Source: Tidjanibacter sp. (GTDB lineage Bacteria; Bacteroidota; Bacteroidia; Bacteroidales; Rikenellaceae). Taken from it: DNA of 62,695 nucleotides. Shown here one piece after another: positions 43,152 to 51,830 of this stretch. Made by a program: the position numbers and the translations under genes. Location of the stretch: positions 1 through 62,695 of the forward strand of contig JAGCJH010000064.1 in the NCBI GenBank assembly GCA_017648105.1, written 5' to 3'. Numbering within the stretch: the stretch's first letter is position 1; every line of letters begins with the position of its first letter. The notes under the pieces were generated by a model. It was not told the DNA's origin, made no database searches, and saw only the letters and a program-made list of their open reading frames with translations.

Positions 43152-44198
43152 ATGGGCGTACTAAAAAGTATAGCAGCGGGGCTTTATGGCGCAGGGGTTA
43201 GTTTTCGCAACTGGCTCTACGATATGAAGGTGCTGCGTAGCGAACACTTCGATGTGCCTATCGTGTGTGTCGGAAACCTCGCCGTGGGAGGTACGGGTAA
43301 GACCCCTGCTGTGGAGTTTCTGGTGCGTAGGCTCTCGGGAGAGTATAAAATTGCTATCTTGTCGAGGGGCTACCGCAGGCGCACGAAGGGTTATATTGAG
43401 GTGGGCGTTGGCGACTCGTTCCTGAGGGTGGGCGATGAGCCAAAGCAGATGAAAAGGAAGTTTCCCGACACGGTTGTGGTGGTGTGTGAGAAGCGCACAG
43501 AGGGCGTGAGGCGCATTTTGGCGGAGCACCCCGAGGTAAACCTTATCATTATGGATGACGGCTTCCAGCACCGAGCACTCGCACCAAAGGTCAATATCCT
43601 CCTTTCGGACTACTCGCTACCCCCCTATCATAACCGTATGCTCCCCGCAGGTACGCTGAGGGATAGCCCCTCGCAACTCTACCGTGCAGAGTTCTTACTT
43701 GTGACCAAGACTCCTCCAACTATGTCGCCCATTGAGAGGAATATTGCCAAGAAGGAGCTGCGACCCTCGCCCTACCAGAGCATCTTCTTCACGGATGTCA
43801 AGAAGTGCGCACCCAAGCCCATCTTTTCCGATGTTGCACCCGAGAGAATACCTGCTGGCAGTAAAGTTGTAGCTATGGCAGGTATCGCCAATCCCAATCG
43901 CTTCTTCGACTCGCTTGCCGAGGAGTGGAATGTTGTGGAGAGAATATCGTTCAGCGACCACCACATTTATAGGGTCAAGGAGGTGAGGGCTCTTGCTGAG
44001 AAGATCAGGGCGCTGGGAGATGATGTTGTGGTTGTGACCACAGAGAAGGATGGTGTGAAGCTCACCTCCCGCAAACACATCCCCGAGGATTTGCAACGAA
44101 GGCTCTTCGTGTCACCCATCGAGCTCAACTTCCGAGATGGCGACGCAGGGGTGTTCATCGAGAAATTGAAACACGAACTCAAAAATAAAAAACTATGA
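43152..44198 (+). CDS. lpxK: Tetraacyldisaccharide 4'-kinase
   Basis: LpxK phosphorylates the 4' position of the lipid A disaccharide at the inner membrane. The protein of about 348 residues has an N-terminal amphipathic helix, the Walker A CVGNLAVGGTGKTP, the LSRGYRRRTKGY segment and MDDGFQHRAL. The start at 43152 is chosen for the conserved MGVLKSIAAGLYG beginning. Its stop overlaps the start of the first PNP gene (ATGA). Confidence 0.95.
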   Translation: MGVLKSIAAGLYGAGVSFRNWLYDMKVLRSEHFDVPIVCVGNLAVGGTGKTPAVEFLVRRLSGEYKIAILSRGYRRRTKGYIEVGVGDSFLRVGDEPKQMKRKFPDTVVVVCEKRTEGVRRILAEHPEVNLIIMDDGFQHRALAPKVNILLSDYSLPPYHNRMLPAGTLRDSPSQLYRAEFLLVTKTPPTMSPIERNIAKKELRPSPYQSIFFTDVKKCAPKPIFSDVAPERIPAGSKVVAMAGIANPNRFFDSLAEEWNVVERISFSDHHIYRVKEVRALAEKIRALGDDVVVVTTEKDGVKLTSRKHIPEDLQRRLFVSPIELNFRDGDAGVFIEKLKHELKNKKL

Positions 44199-44998
44199 TA
44201 AACACTATTAAATCTACCGTTGCGTTCATCAAGGAGCGCACTGACTTTGAACCCGAGGTAGGCATTATTCTTGGCACAGGTCTGGGTGGTCTTGTAAACC
44301 ACATCGAGATTGCCCACTCGCTTCCCTACAATGAGATTCCCAACTTCCCCGTATCGACCGTTGAGGGTCACGCAGGAAGGCTCATCTTCGGCACCCTCGG
44401 TGGCAAGAAGGTTGTGGCAATGCAGGGCAGGTTCCACTACTACGAGGGCTATGCTCCCGAGCAGGTGGTATTCCCTGTGAGGGTTATGAAGTTCCTCGGC
44501 ATCAAGACTCTCTTTGTGTCCAATGCAAGTGGCGGCATCAACTCGTCGTTCCGTGTGGGCGACCTGATGGTCATCACCGACCACATCAACCTCATCCCCA
44601 ATGTACTCATCGGCAAGAACTGCGCAGAGCTCGGCACTCGCTTCCCCGATATGAGCGAACCTTATAGCAAGGCACTTGGCGCAATCGCTACTGAGGTGGC
44701 AGCCGAGAGGGGTATCAAGTTGCAATATGGTTGCTATGTGGGCACCACAGGTCCCACCTTCGAGACCCCCAAGGAGTATGGTTACTTCAAGGCTATCGGT
44801 GGCGACGCTGCGGGTATGTCCACCACTCCTGAGGTTATCGCTGCACGCCATATGGGTCTGCCCGTCTTTGGCATCTCCATCATCACAAACGCAGCTTTCA
44901 GCGGTCAGAAATCGACCCACGAAGAGGTTCAGGAGGAGGGCGCAAAGGCAGAAAAGCGTATGACCGCCCTCATTATGGGTATGCTCGAAAGGATGTAG
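44195..44998 (+). CDS. punA: Purine nucleoside phosphorylase (6-oxopurine type)
   Basis: A 267-residue trimeric-type PNP that splits inosine and guanosine with phosphate. It has GTGLGGL (phosphate loop), GRFHYYEGY, VSNASGG, GPTFETPKEY with Glu190 and SIITNAAFSG with Asn232. Glu190 and Asn232 correspond to Glu201 and Asn243 of the human enzyme, which read a 6-oxopurine. It overlaps lpxK by four bp and is followed by a close paralogue 28 bp downstream. Confidence 0.93.
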   Translation: MINTIKSTVAFIKERTDFEPEVGIILGTGLGGLVNHIEIAHSLPYNEIPNFPVSTVEGHAGRLIFGTLGGKKVVAMQGRFHYYEGYAPEQVVFPVRVMKFLGIKTLFVSNASGGINSSFRVGDLMVITDHINLIPNVLIGKNCAELGTRFPDMSEPYSKALGAIATEVAAERGIKLQYGCYVGTTGPTFETPKEYGYFKAIGGDAAGMSTTPEVIAARHMGLPVFGISIITNAAFSGQKSTHEEVQEEGAKAEKRMTALIMGMLERM

Positions 44999-45026
44999 AA
45001 TAGTTACAAACAAACGATACAACACT

Positions 45027-45827
45027 ATGATTAACAGCATAAAAGGTGCGGCTCAGTATATTACCGAGCGCACAGGTTTCGCCCCCGAGGTGGGCATTAT
45101 TCTTGGTACTGGTCTGGGTGGTCTTGTAGAGAAAATCGAGATTGAGCACTCCATCCCCTACTCGGAGATTCCCAACTTCCCCGTATCGACCGTCGAGGGT
45201 CACAGCGGTAGGCTCATTATGGGCTCGCTGGGTGGCAAGAAGGTTGTGGCTATGCAGGGCAGGTTCCACTACTACGAGGGTTACACCGCACAGCAGGTGG
45301 TATTCCCCGTGAGGGTTATGAAGTTTCTCGGCATCAAGACTCTCTTTGTGTCCAACGCTGCGGGCTCTATGAACTCCACCTTCCGTGTGGGCGATGTGAT
45401 GGTCATCAACGACCACATCAACCTCATTCCCAACCCCCTGATTGGTCGCAACATTGACGAGTTGGGTCCCCGCTTCCCTGCAATGAACGATGCTTACAAC
45501 CCCGAACTCATCGAGCGTGCAACGAAAATTGCCGAGCGTGAGGGTATCAAGTTGCAGTATGGTTGCTATGTGGCGCTCACTGGTCCTACCTTCGAGACCC
45601 CCAAGGAGTATATGTGGGTGAAACTCATTGGTGGCGACGCTGTGGGTATGTCCACCGCCCCCGAGGTTATCGCTGCACGCCATATGGATATCCCCGTGTT
45701 CGGTGTGTCGATTATCACCGACACAATGGAGAACACCTCCATCTCCCACGAGGAGGTGCAGGAGAATGGCAAACTCGCAGAGAAGAATATGACCAAGCTC
45801 TTCACTGAACTTCTGAAAACACTCTAA
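45027..45827 (+). CDS. PNP paralogue with Asp at the base-specificity position
   Basis: A 266-residue paralogue of the preceding PNP, alignable without gaps over most of its length and clearly a tandem duplication. The catalytic features GTGLGGL, GRFHYYEGY and Glu190 are kept. At residue 232 the motif is SIITD in place of SIITN. In human PNP the change Asn243 to Asp allows 6-aminopurines, and methylthioadenosine phosphorylases have Asp here. A shift toward adenosine or methylthioadenosine is therefore proposed, not shown. Confidence 0.88.
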   Translation: MINSIKGAAQYITERTGFAPEVGIILGTGLGGLVEKIEIEHSIPYSEIPNFPVSTVEGHSGRLIMGSLGGKKVVAMQGRFHYYEGYTAQQVVFPVRVMKFLGIKTLFVSNAAGSMNSTFRVGDVMVINDHINLIPNPLIGRNIDELGPRFPAMNDAYNPELIERATKIAEREGIKLQYGCYVALTGPTFETPKEYMWVKLIGGDAVGMSTAPEVIAARHMDIPVFGVSIITDTMENTSISHEEVQENGKLAEKNMTKLFTELLKTL

Positions 45828-45850
45828 ACCATAAAAACAGACTTACAACT

Positions 45851-46330
45851 ATGATAAATAAAGTTATTCTTGTTGGCAATGTGGGCGCAGACCCCGAAGT
45901 ACGCACCCTCGAAAGCGGTGTGAAGACCGCCCGTGTGAGGCTTGCAACCTCCGAGAGATATTTCAACCGTGACACCCAGCAGACCACCGAGCACACCGAG
46001 TGGCACACCATCACACTGTGGCGCAACCTCGCAGATGTCGTAGATCGTTTCGTACGCAAAGGCTCGCAAATCTACATCGAGGGTCGCCTCCGCACCCGTG
46101 AATGGACAGATCAGGCAGGCAACAAACGCTACTCCACCGAGATTCAGGCAGACGATATGAAGCTCCTCGGCAAGCGTGAGGGCGGCGCAGCACCCGTAGA
46201 GGGCGCACCCCAGAACTATGGCGCAGCGCAGACCTACACTCCCCAGCCTACCCCTGCGGCTCCTGTTGCTCCTACACAGCCCGCAATTCAGCCCGCAATG
46301 GAGGACTCACTCGACGACCTTCCATTCTAA
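45851..46330 (+). CDS. ssb: Single-stranded DNA-binding protein
   Basis: A 159-residue SSB: OB-fold of about 110 residues (INKVILVGNVGADPEVRTLESG, EWHTITLWRNLADVVDRFVRKGSQIYIEGRLRTREW), a flexible Pro/Ala/Gln linker, and the acidic tip DSLDDLPF that recruits repair proteins. It ends the plus-strand cluster before a bidirectional terminator. Confidence 0.96.
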   Translation: MINKVILVGNVGADPEVRTLESGVKTARVRLATSERYFNRDTQQTTEHTEWHTITLWRNLADVVDRFVRKGSQIYIEGRLRTREWTDQAGNKRYSTEIQADDMKLLGKREGGAAPVEGAPQNYGAAQTYTPQPTPAAPVAPTQPAIQPAMEDSLDDLPF

Positions 46331-46356
46331 ATAGGGTCAGTAGAGATACTGCACAC

Positions 46357-46392
46357 AAAAAAAGGACTTCCAATCTCGGAAGTCCTTTTTTT
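46357..46392. terminator. Bidirectional terminator between ssb and gtrA
   Basis: AAAAAAAGGACTTCC and GGAAGTCCTTTTTTT form the stem with A and T runs on both sides. It reaches into the gtrA stop codon on the other strand. Confidence 0.9.
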
Positions 46393-46870
46393 ATGCACCC
46401 TTGAAAGTCCAGAACTTTTGCAATAGGTAGCTATATATGATTGTTATTAGCGAAGTAACAATCTGTGCCACAGGGGCATACACATCACACACCTCCACAA
46501 ATAGTTTCAGGCAGGCGTAGTTTATAGCCAACGAGCCGAGGGTTGTGATGAGATAGCGCACGCCACTCACCCTATCACCAAGAGGCGAGCCCGCAAACGA
46601 AATCCTACTTTGGAGCAGGTAGCCCGTAATGAGCGTTATGGGGAAAGTGATAGCCAATGCTGCAATGTGGCGTGACACATACCCAATACCCACATTGAGG
46701 TAATCAAAGCCCAGCACCACATCATAGAGCAGAGCATACACAAGCCAGTTGAGCACCAAGTTTGCACCGCCACACATCGCATACCTGAAAGTCTGCAACG
46801 GTACAAACCTCCTCAAAGGCTTCACATAAAAGAAGTCTATGACCTTCGTTATTTTTTCTTGTATCTTCAT
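46391..46870 (-). CDS. GtrA-family membrane protein
   Basis: About 159 residues from the ATG at 46870, chosen because upstream codons translate the spacer repeat. It has four hydrophobic segments of the GtrA type (FRYAMCGGANLVLNWLVYALL, HIAALAITFPITLITGYLL, YLITTLGSLAINYACLKLF, AQIVTSLITIIYSYLLQKFWTF). GtrA proteins are linked to transfer or flipping of sugar-lipid intermediates. It follows uvrB on the same strand through the repeat spacer. Confidence 0.82.
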   Translation of the reverse strand: MKIQEKITKVIDFFYVKPLRRFVPLQTFRYAMCGGANLVLNWLVYALLYDVVLGFDYLNVGIGYVSRHIAALAITFPITLITGYLLQSRISFAGSPLGDRVSGVRYLITTLGSLAINYACLKLFVEVCDVYAPVAQIVTSLITIIYSYLLQKFWTFKGA

Positions 46871-46985
46871 TCCTTTCTTTTGCGACTTTTTGTAAAAAGT
46901 CGCCCAAAAACTTTTAGTGCGGACTTTGCTATGCCTTAGGGGCATTAAGGTCCTTAATGGCTTTAAGGAAAACAACCCCTAACTA
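46868..46985 (-). repeat. Stop-to-start spacer repeat, copy B (uvrB/gtrA)
   Basis: In gene direction the spacer from the uvrB stop to the gtrA ATG repeats copy A. It holds four 9-bp units (46932-46967), the TAGCAAAGTC block, a perfect GCGACTTTTT/AAAAAGTCGC hairpin (46882-46903), and AAAGGAATGAA at the start codon. Confidence 0.85.
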
Positions 46986-48980
46986 CTTCTTGCCTTGCAA
47001 CTCATACATCCTATCACGCCACATAGCCGCTTGTGAGAAGTCCAAAGCCTTAGCCGCCTCCTCCATACGACGACGAGCATCACGGATGGCAACCTCTCGT
47101 TCCTCGGCAGAGTAGGCACCCTTCGTGTCGGCAGCCATCTGCACACCACCCCCCAGAGGATATGCCTCGCCACCATCGCTTGCAGAGCCCGAAATGGTCG
47201 TACGAGCGTAGCGTTTAATCTGTGTGGGCGTGATGCCGTGTTTCTCGTTATACGCCATCTGTTTCTCACGCCTGCGTCGGCTCTCATTGATGGTCGCACG
47301 CATAGCGTCGGTTATCGTGTCGCCATACATAATGACCCTACCTGCCACATTTCGTGCAGCCCTACCTGCTGTCTGTGTGAGAGCCCTCTCACTACGCAGG
47401 AAGCCCTCCTTGTCGGCATCGAGGATTGCCACAAGCGCCACCTCTGGAAGGTCAAGACCCTCCCTCAGTAAGTTCACACCAATGAGCACATCAAACGAGC
47501 CCGCCTTCAAGTCTTCGAGAATCTGCACACGGTCGAAGGTATCCACATCGGAGTGTATATAGCGGTTGCGAATACCTATGCGGTCGAAATACTTGGAGAG
47601 TTCCTCCGCCATCCTCTTCGTAAGGGTTGTGACAAGCGCCCTCTGACCCTTATGAATGGTTGTCTGTATCTCCTCCAAGAGGTCGTCTATCTGGTTTTCC
47701 GTAGCCCTAACCTCAATCTCGGGGTCGAGCAGACCTGTGGGTCTTACGAGCTGTTCGACAACAGCACCCTCGCTCTTCACGAGCTCATAGTCGGCAGGCG
47801 TAGCACTACAATAGAGCACCGTATTGCCAAAGCCCTCAAACTCCTCAAACTTCAAGGGGCGGTTATCCACAGCCGCAGGTAGGCGGAAGCCATACTCTAC
47901 GAGGTTTTGCTTCCTCGCCCTATCGCCGCCATACATAGCCCTCACTTGTGGTATCGTCACGTGGCTCTCATCAACCACCAACAAGAAGTCCTCGGGGAAG
48001 TAGTCCATAAGGCAGAAGGGGCGTTCGCCCTCCTTGCGCCCATCCATATATCGTGAGTAGTTCTCGATGCCCGAGCAGTAGCCGAGCTCCTTAATCATCT
48101 CCACATCATACTCCACCCTCTGTTTGATGCGCTGAGCCTCGACGGTACGCCCCTCCTTCTCGAACTCCTCAATGCGTTTGCCCAGATCGAGCTGTATCTG
48201 GCGGATAGCCTCCTCCGTGCGCTCCTTGGTGGTCACAAAGAGGTTGGCAGGGAAGATGCTCACCTCCTCCACGCTCTCCATCCTCGCACCCGTTGCAGGG
48301 TCTATGCGCCACAGAGCCTCTATCTCGTCGCCAAACATCGAAATCCTCCACGCATCGCTCTCCGAGTGGGCGGGCATAATGTCGATAGTGTCGCCCTTAA
48401 CCCTAAATGTTGCGGGCTCCAAGTAGCGCTCCGTGCGTGTGTAGAGCGCATCCACAAGGCGGTAGAGCAGTCGGCGCTGGGGTATCTCATCGCCCACCTT
48501 TATTGTAATACTATTGGCGTGGAAATCCTGAGGGTTGCCGATACCATAAAGGCACGACACACTCGACACCACAATGACATCCCTTCTGCCCGAGAGCAAT
48601 GAGGAGGTGGTGCGGAGTCGCAGTTTCTCTATCTCGTCGTTGATTGCAAGGTCTTTTTCGATATAGGTATCGCTCGCAGGAAGGTATGCCTCGGGCTGGT
48701 AGTAGTCATAGTAGGAGACGAAATACTCCACAGCATTCTCGGGGAAGAACGCCTTGAACTCACTGTAAAGCTGTGCCGCAAGGGTCTTGTTGTGCGACAG
48801 CACGAGCGTTGGGCGGTTGAGCCTCTCGACCACATTGGCAATCGTGAAGGTCTTACCCGAGCCCGTAACACCCAATAGCGTATTATGGGGCTGACCCGCC
48901 TCAATCGAGCGCACCAACTCCTCAATAGCCTCGGGCTGATCTCCCGTAGGCTTATAATCCGCTACCAATTTGAAATCCAT
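46983..48980 (-). CDS. uvrB: Excinuclease ABC subunit B
   Basis: UvrB is the damage-verifying helicase-like subunit of nucleotide excision repair. The 665-residue protein has Walker A GVTGSGKT, the beta-hairpin YYDYYQPEAYLP, VVDESHVT, the helicase motifs near QTAGRAARN and the C-terminal UVR motif (EEAAKALDFSQAAMWRDRMYELQ). The length is usual. A tRNA-Arg gene lies just upstream. Confidence 0.97.
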   Translation of the reverse strand: MDFKLVADYKPTGDQPEAIEELVRSIEAGQPHNTLLGVTGSGKTFTIANVVERLNRPTLVLSHNKTLAAQLYSEFKAFFPENAVEYFVSYYDYYQPEAYLPASDTYIEKDLAINDEIEKLRLRTTSSLLSGRRDVIVVSSVSCLYGIGNPQDFHANSITIKVGDEIPQRRLLYRLVDALYTRTERYLEPATFRVKGDTIDIMPAHSESDAWRISMFGDEIEALWRIDPATGARMESVEEVSIFPANLFVTTKERTEEAIRQIQLDLGKRIEEFEKEGRTVEAQRIKQRVEYDVEMIKELGYCSGIENYSRYMDGRKEGERPFCLMDYFPEDFLLVVDESHVTIPQVRAMYGGDRARKQNLVEYGFRLPAAVDNRPLKFEEFEGFGNTVLYCSATPADYELVKSEGAVVEQLVRPTGLLDPEIEVRATENQIDDLLEEIQTTIHKGQRALVTTLTKRMAEELSKYFDRIGIRNRYIHSDVDTFDRVQILEDLKAGSFDVLIGVNLLREGLDLPEVALVAILDADKEGFLRSERALTQTAGRAARNVAGRVIMYGDTITDAMRATINESRRRREKQMAYNEKHGITPTQIKRYARTTISGSASDGGEAYPLGGGVQMAADTKGAYSAEEREVAIRDARRRMEEAAKALDFSQAAMWRDRMYELQGKK

Positions 48981-49005
48981 ACCTTTTTGCTGCGTTTCTA
49001 TCTCG

Positions 49006-49077
49006 TGACTCCGAGCGGAATCGAACCGCTATCGTGGGAACCGGAATCCCATATTCTATCCATTAAACTACGGAGCC
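49006..49077 (-). tRNA. tRNA-Arg (anticodon CCG)
   Basis: The 72-nt gene has acceptor GGCTCCG/CGGAGTC, an anticodon stem TGGGA/TCCCA with loop TTCCGGT (anticodon CCG) and a T arm AGCGG/CCGCT with loop TTCGATT. CCA is not encoded. Confidence 0.94.
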
Positions 49078-49197
49078 ATATTCGGGCGCTATGTACTCGC
49101 CTAACTTTCAATTCCACAAATATCGTGGTTTTATTTGAGAAAACCGCAAAAAATGTGTAGTTTTGCTATTCAACTAAGTGAAACAAAACACTATCCA

Positions 49198-49818
49198 ATG
49201 CTTAAACTTTCCGCCAAAGAGCGTATCGAAAAAGTTATCTGCTGGACGGGACTCAACACGAGTTCCTTCGCTGTGCAGATAGGACTCTCCTCGCCCCAGT
49301 CGCTCTACCAGATAAAGGCGGGTAAGCACAACCTCTCACGCACCATTGCCGAGCGCATCTGTAACCGCTACCCCGAGATAGATTTCTGTTGGCTCTTTGC
49401 AGGCGAGGGCGAGATGTTGCGACCACAGGAGGCATCCATCCCATACTACACAATAGACTGCACAGAGGTGGCACTCGGCAAAATCCCCACCCTCCCAACA
49501 GGCAGGTGCAATATGGTGTGGTGTGGCGACTCGGACTTTGCAGCACCCTACACCCTCCGCACAATGGAGCCCGAAGTTAAACAGGGCAGTATGCTCTTCT
49601 GCAAGGAGTGTGCAAGTGGGGATATTGTAAGCGGCGGGCTCTACATCTTTGTGCTCGGCGGTAAGTCATTGCTCCGCAAGGTGGGGGAAGTGATGGAGGA
49701 GAGCGTTGAACTTGTGGCGTGTGACCAGAGGGTTGCACCCCTTCGCATCGAGCGAAGGCAGATTGTCCGCCTCTACACCATCAAGGCGTCACTCGAATGG
49801 AAAAACACTAATCTATAA
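49198..49818 (+). CDS. HTH regulator with S24/LexA-like C-terminus
   Basis: About 206 residues from the ATG at 49198; a possible -7 box TAGTTTTG about 40 nt upstream supports this start. Residues 1-65 form a helix-turn-helix of phage-repressor type (NTSSFAVQIGLSSPQSLYQIKAGKHNLS). The C-terminal half resembles the S24 peptidase fold (ILPTG-like start, GSMLFCK, KSLLRKVGE). In place of the catalytic Ser in the SMEP motif the sequence has TMEP, so self-cleavage is doubtful. Phage-like repressors of this kind are common in Bacteroidota chromosomes. It is seven bp before a histidine kinase gene. Confidence 0.7.
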   Translation: MLKLSAKERIEKVICWTGLNTSSFAVQIGLSSPQSLYQIKAGKHNLSRTIAERICNRYPEIDFCWLFAGEGEMLRPQEASIPYYTIDCTEVALGKIPTLPTGRCNMVWCGDSDFAAPYTLRTMEPEVKQGSMLFCKECASGDIVSGGLYIFVLGGKSLLRKVGEVMEESVELVACDQRVAPLRIERRQIVRLYTIKASLEWKNTNL

Positions 49819-49824
49819 GCCTAT

Positions 49825-50874
49825 ATGAAAATCAAAACCGTAAACTCAGCTGCCTTCATCGTGGGAGTCATCACGATTCTCTGCGTATCGATGGGGCTTC
49901 TCATTGGTCACTTCTTTGGCAATAGAGGTCTTTTGTGGGGTCTTATCTTTGCCATAGGTAGCGGTCTGATAGTCTTCTTTGGTGGCAGGTGGGCGATGAA
50001 AAGCTTTTTCATCCAGCGCATCAAGCCCCTCTACCGCATTGTGCTCGGCAGGGATATCCGCACAGCCGAGATTGCCGAGGAGTTGGAGCAGGAGGTGCAC
50101 CCCGAAAGGTCTGTGAGTGCCGAGCTCAACCGCTGGGCAGAGCAAAACCAGAAAGAGATTGCACGCCTCAAAGAGAACGAGATGTACCGCAAGGAGTTTG
50201 TGGGCAATGTGTCCCACGAAATCAAGACCCCCATCTTCAATATTCAGGGTTACATCTCAACCCTCTTAGATGGTGGTATGAGCGATCCTGTGCTGATGCG
50301 TCGCTACTTGGAGCGCACCGAGAAGAGCATCGACCGACTGATAAACATCACAAACGACTTGGAGGCAATCTCGCGTCTCGAATCGGGCGTTCTCAACCTG
50401 AACTACGAGCGCTTCGACATCGTGCAACTCACTCGTGACATCGTAGATACCATTGAGTTTGAGGCTACAAAGAAGAATATCACAGTGGTTGTCGGCTCGT
50501 CGCACACCGTCCCCTACCCCCCAGTGTGGGTTAAGGCGGATCAATACTACATCGAACAGGTGCTCATAAACCTCATCATCAACTCCATCCGCTACGGCAA
50601 CGAGGGAGGCGAGACTTTCATCAAGTTCATCGACCTCTTCGACAAAGTTTTGGTGGAGGTGAGGGACAATGGCAGGGGTATCTCCAAGGAGGATATACCT
50701 CGTGTATTCGAGCGCTTCTACCGCACCGACAAGGGTCGCTCTCGCTCGCAGGGTGGCACCGGTTTGGGTCTTTCGATTGTCAAACACGTGCTCGAAGCAC
50801 ACGGCGAAACCATCAATCTGCGTAGCGAATTGGGCAAAGGAAGCACTTTTTCCTTCACTTTGAGCAAGAATTGA
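49825..50874 (+). CDS. PhoR-like sensor histidine kinase
   Basis: A 349-residue membrane kinase with two N-terminal membrane segments (about 10-30 and 35-55). The H box is NVSHEIKTPIFNI, the N box NLIINSIRYGN, the G1 box DNGRGISKED, the F box FERFYRTD and the G2 box GGTGLGLSIVKH. It lacks a large periplasmic sensor. No response regulator gene is adjacent, so its partner is encoded elsewhere. The upstream gene is an HTH/S24-like protein, which is not a normal partner. Confidence 0.9.
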   Translation: MKIKTVNSAAFIVGVITILCVSMGLLIGHFFGNRGLLWGLIFAIGSGLIVFFGGRWAMKSFFIQRIKPLYRIVLGRDIRTAEIAEELEQEVHPERSVSAELNRWAEQNQKEIARLKENEMYRKEFVGNVSHEIKTPIFNIQGYISTLLDGGMSDPVLMRRYLERTEKSIDRLINITNDLEAISRLESGVLNLNYERFDIVQLTRDIVDTIEFEATKKNITVVVGSSHTVPYPPVWVKADQYYIEQVLINLIINSIRYGNEGGETFIKFIDLFDKVLVEVRDNGRGISKEDIPRVFERFYRTDKGRSRSQGGTGLGLSIVKHVLEAHGETINLRSELGKGSTFSFTLSKN

Positions 50875-50885
50875 CGCTTTTTTGC

Positions 50886-50893
50886 TACCTTTG
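50886..50893 (+). promoter_or_regulatory. -7 box before lgt
   Basis: TACCTTTG, 44 nt before the lgt ATG and 12 nt after the kinase stop. Confidence 0.6.
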
Positions 50894-50937
50894 ACCAGCA
50901 ACAAGAACAGATAAACACAGAGAACTAATATCGCAAT

Positions 50938-51804
50938 ATGAACAATTTGCTTTCTATCGTATGGAATGTCGATCCCGTAGCCTTCAATATTTTCGGCTTG
51001 GAGATTCGCTACTATGGCATCTTTTGGGCGTTGGCATTCATCGCAGGTATCTATTTTTTCACAAACTTCACAAAGCGTGAGAAGTTGCCCGAGAGGCTCG
51101 TGGATTCACTCTTCTGGTATGCGACCATCCTCGGCATCCTCGGTGCAAGGTTGGGTCACTGCCTCTTCTATGAGCCCGAAATCTACCTCGCACAGCCCCT
51201 CCGCATCCTCAACATCCGTGAGGGTGGTATGGCATCACACGGCGCAGCTATCGGTTTCCTCATTGGTCTTTCGCTCTTCGCTTGGCGCAACAAAATGCCC
51301 TTCTGGTGGGCAGCAGACCGCATTATGATTCCTGTGGCGATTGGTGGTGCTGGCGTGAGGTTTGGTAACCTTATGAACTCCGAGATTTATGGCTGTGCGA
51401 CCGACCTCCCCTGGGGTTTCGTGTTCGTGCGCAATGGCGAAACCGTTGCTATGCACCCCACACAAATCTATGAAGCGCTTTTCTACATTGCGGTCTTTGT
51501 GGTGCTATTGTGGCTCTACTACAAGCGTGATGCAGGTCGCAAGCACCCCTCGCTCCTCTTTGGTGTGGGTCTGATTGGCATCTTCCTCTCCCGCTTCTTC
51601 TTGGAGTTCATCAAGAACGACCAAGTAGCCTTCGAGGCAGAGATGACCTTGAATATGGGTCAGCTTCTGAGTATTCCCTTTGTTATTGCAGGTGTGATTT
51701 TCATCATCATAGGTCTGAAAAGCAAACCTCAGCACATCGCTTGGGCAGAGGAGTCCGCAAAGCCCAAAGCCAAGAAGGTGGCACCTCCCAAATCGAAAAA
51801 ATAA
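50938..51804 (+). CDS. lgt: Prolipoprotein diacylglyceryl transferase
   Basis: Lgt attaches diacylglycerol to the lipobox Cys of prelipoproteins, including the many lipoproteins encoded here. The 288-residue inner-membrane protein has seven hydrophobic segments. The conserved GGMASHGAAIGFLIG contains the active-site His region, and GVRFGNLMNSEIYG contains the conserved Arg and Asn. The Lys/Ala/Pro-rich tail is unusual but variable in the family. Confidence 0.94.
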   Translation: MNNLLSIVWNVDPVAFNIFGLEIRYYGIFWALAFIAGIYFFTNFTKREKLPERLVDSLFWYATILGILGARLGHCLFYEPEIYLAQPLRILNIREGGMASHGAAIGFLIGLSLFAWRNKMPFWWAADRIMIPVAIGGAGVRFGNLMNSEIYGCATDLPWGFVFVRNGETVAMHPTQIYEALFYIAVFVVLLWLYYKRDAGRKHPSLLFGVGLIGIFLSRFFLEFIKNDQVAFEAEMTLNMGQLLSIPFVIAGVIFIIIGLKSKPQHIAWAEESAKPKAKKVAPPKSKK

Positions 51805-51830
51805 CTAACCCATAAAAAACTGATAGAATT

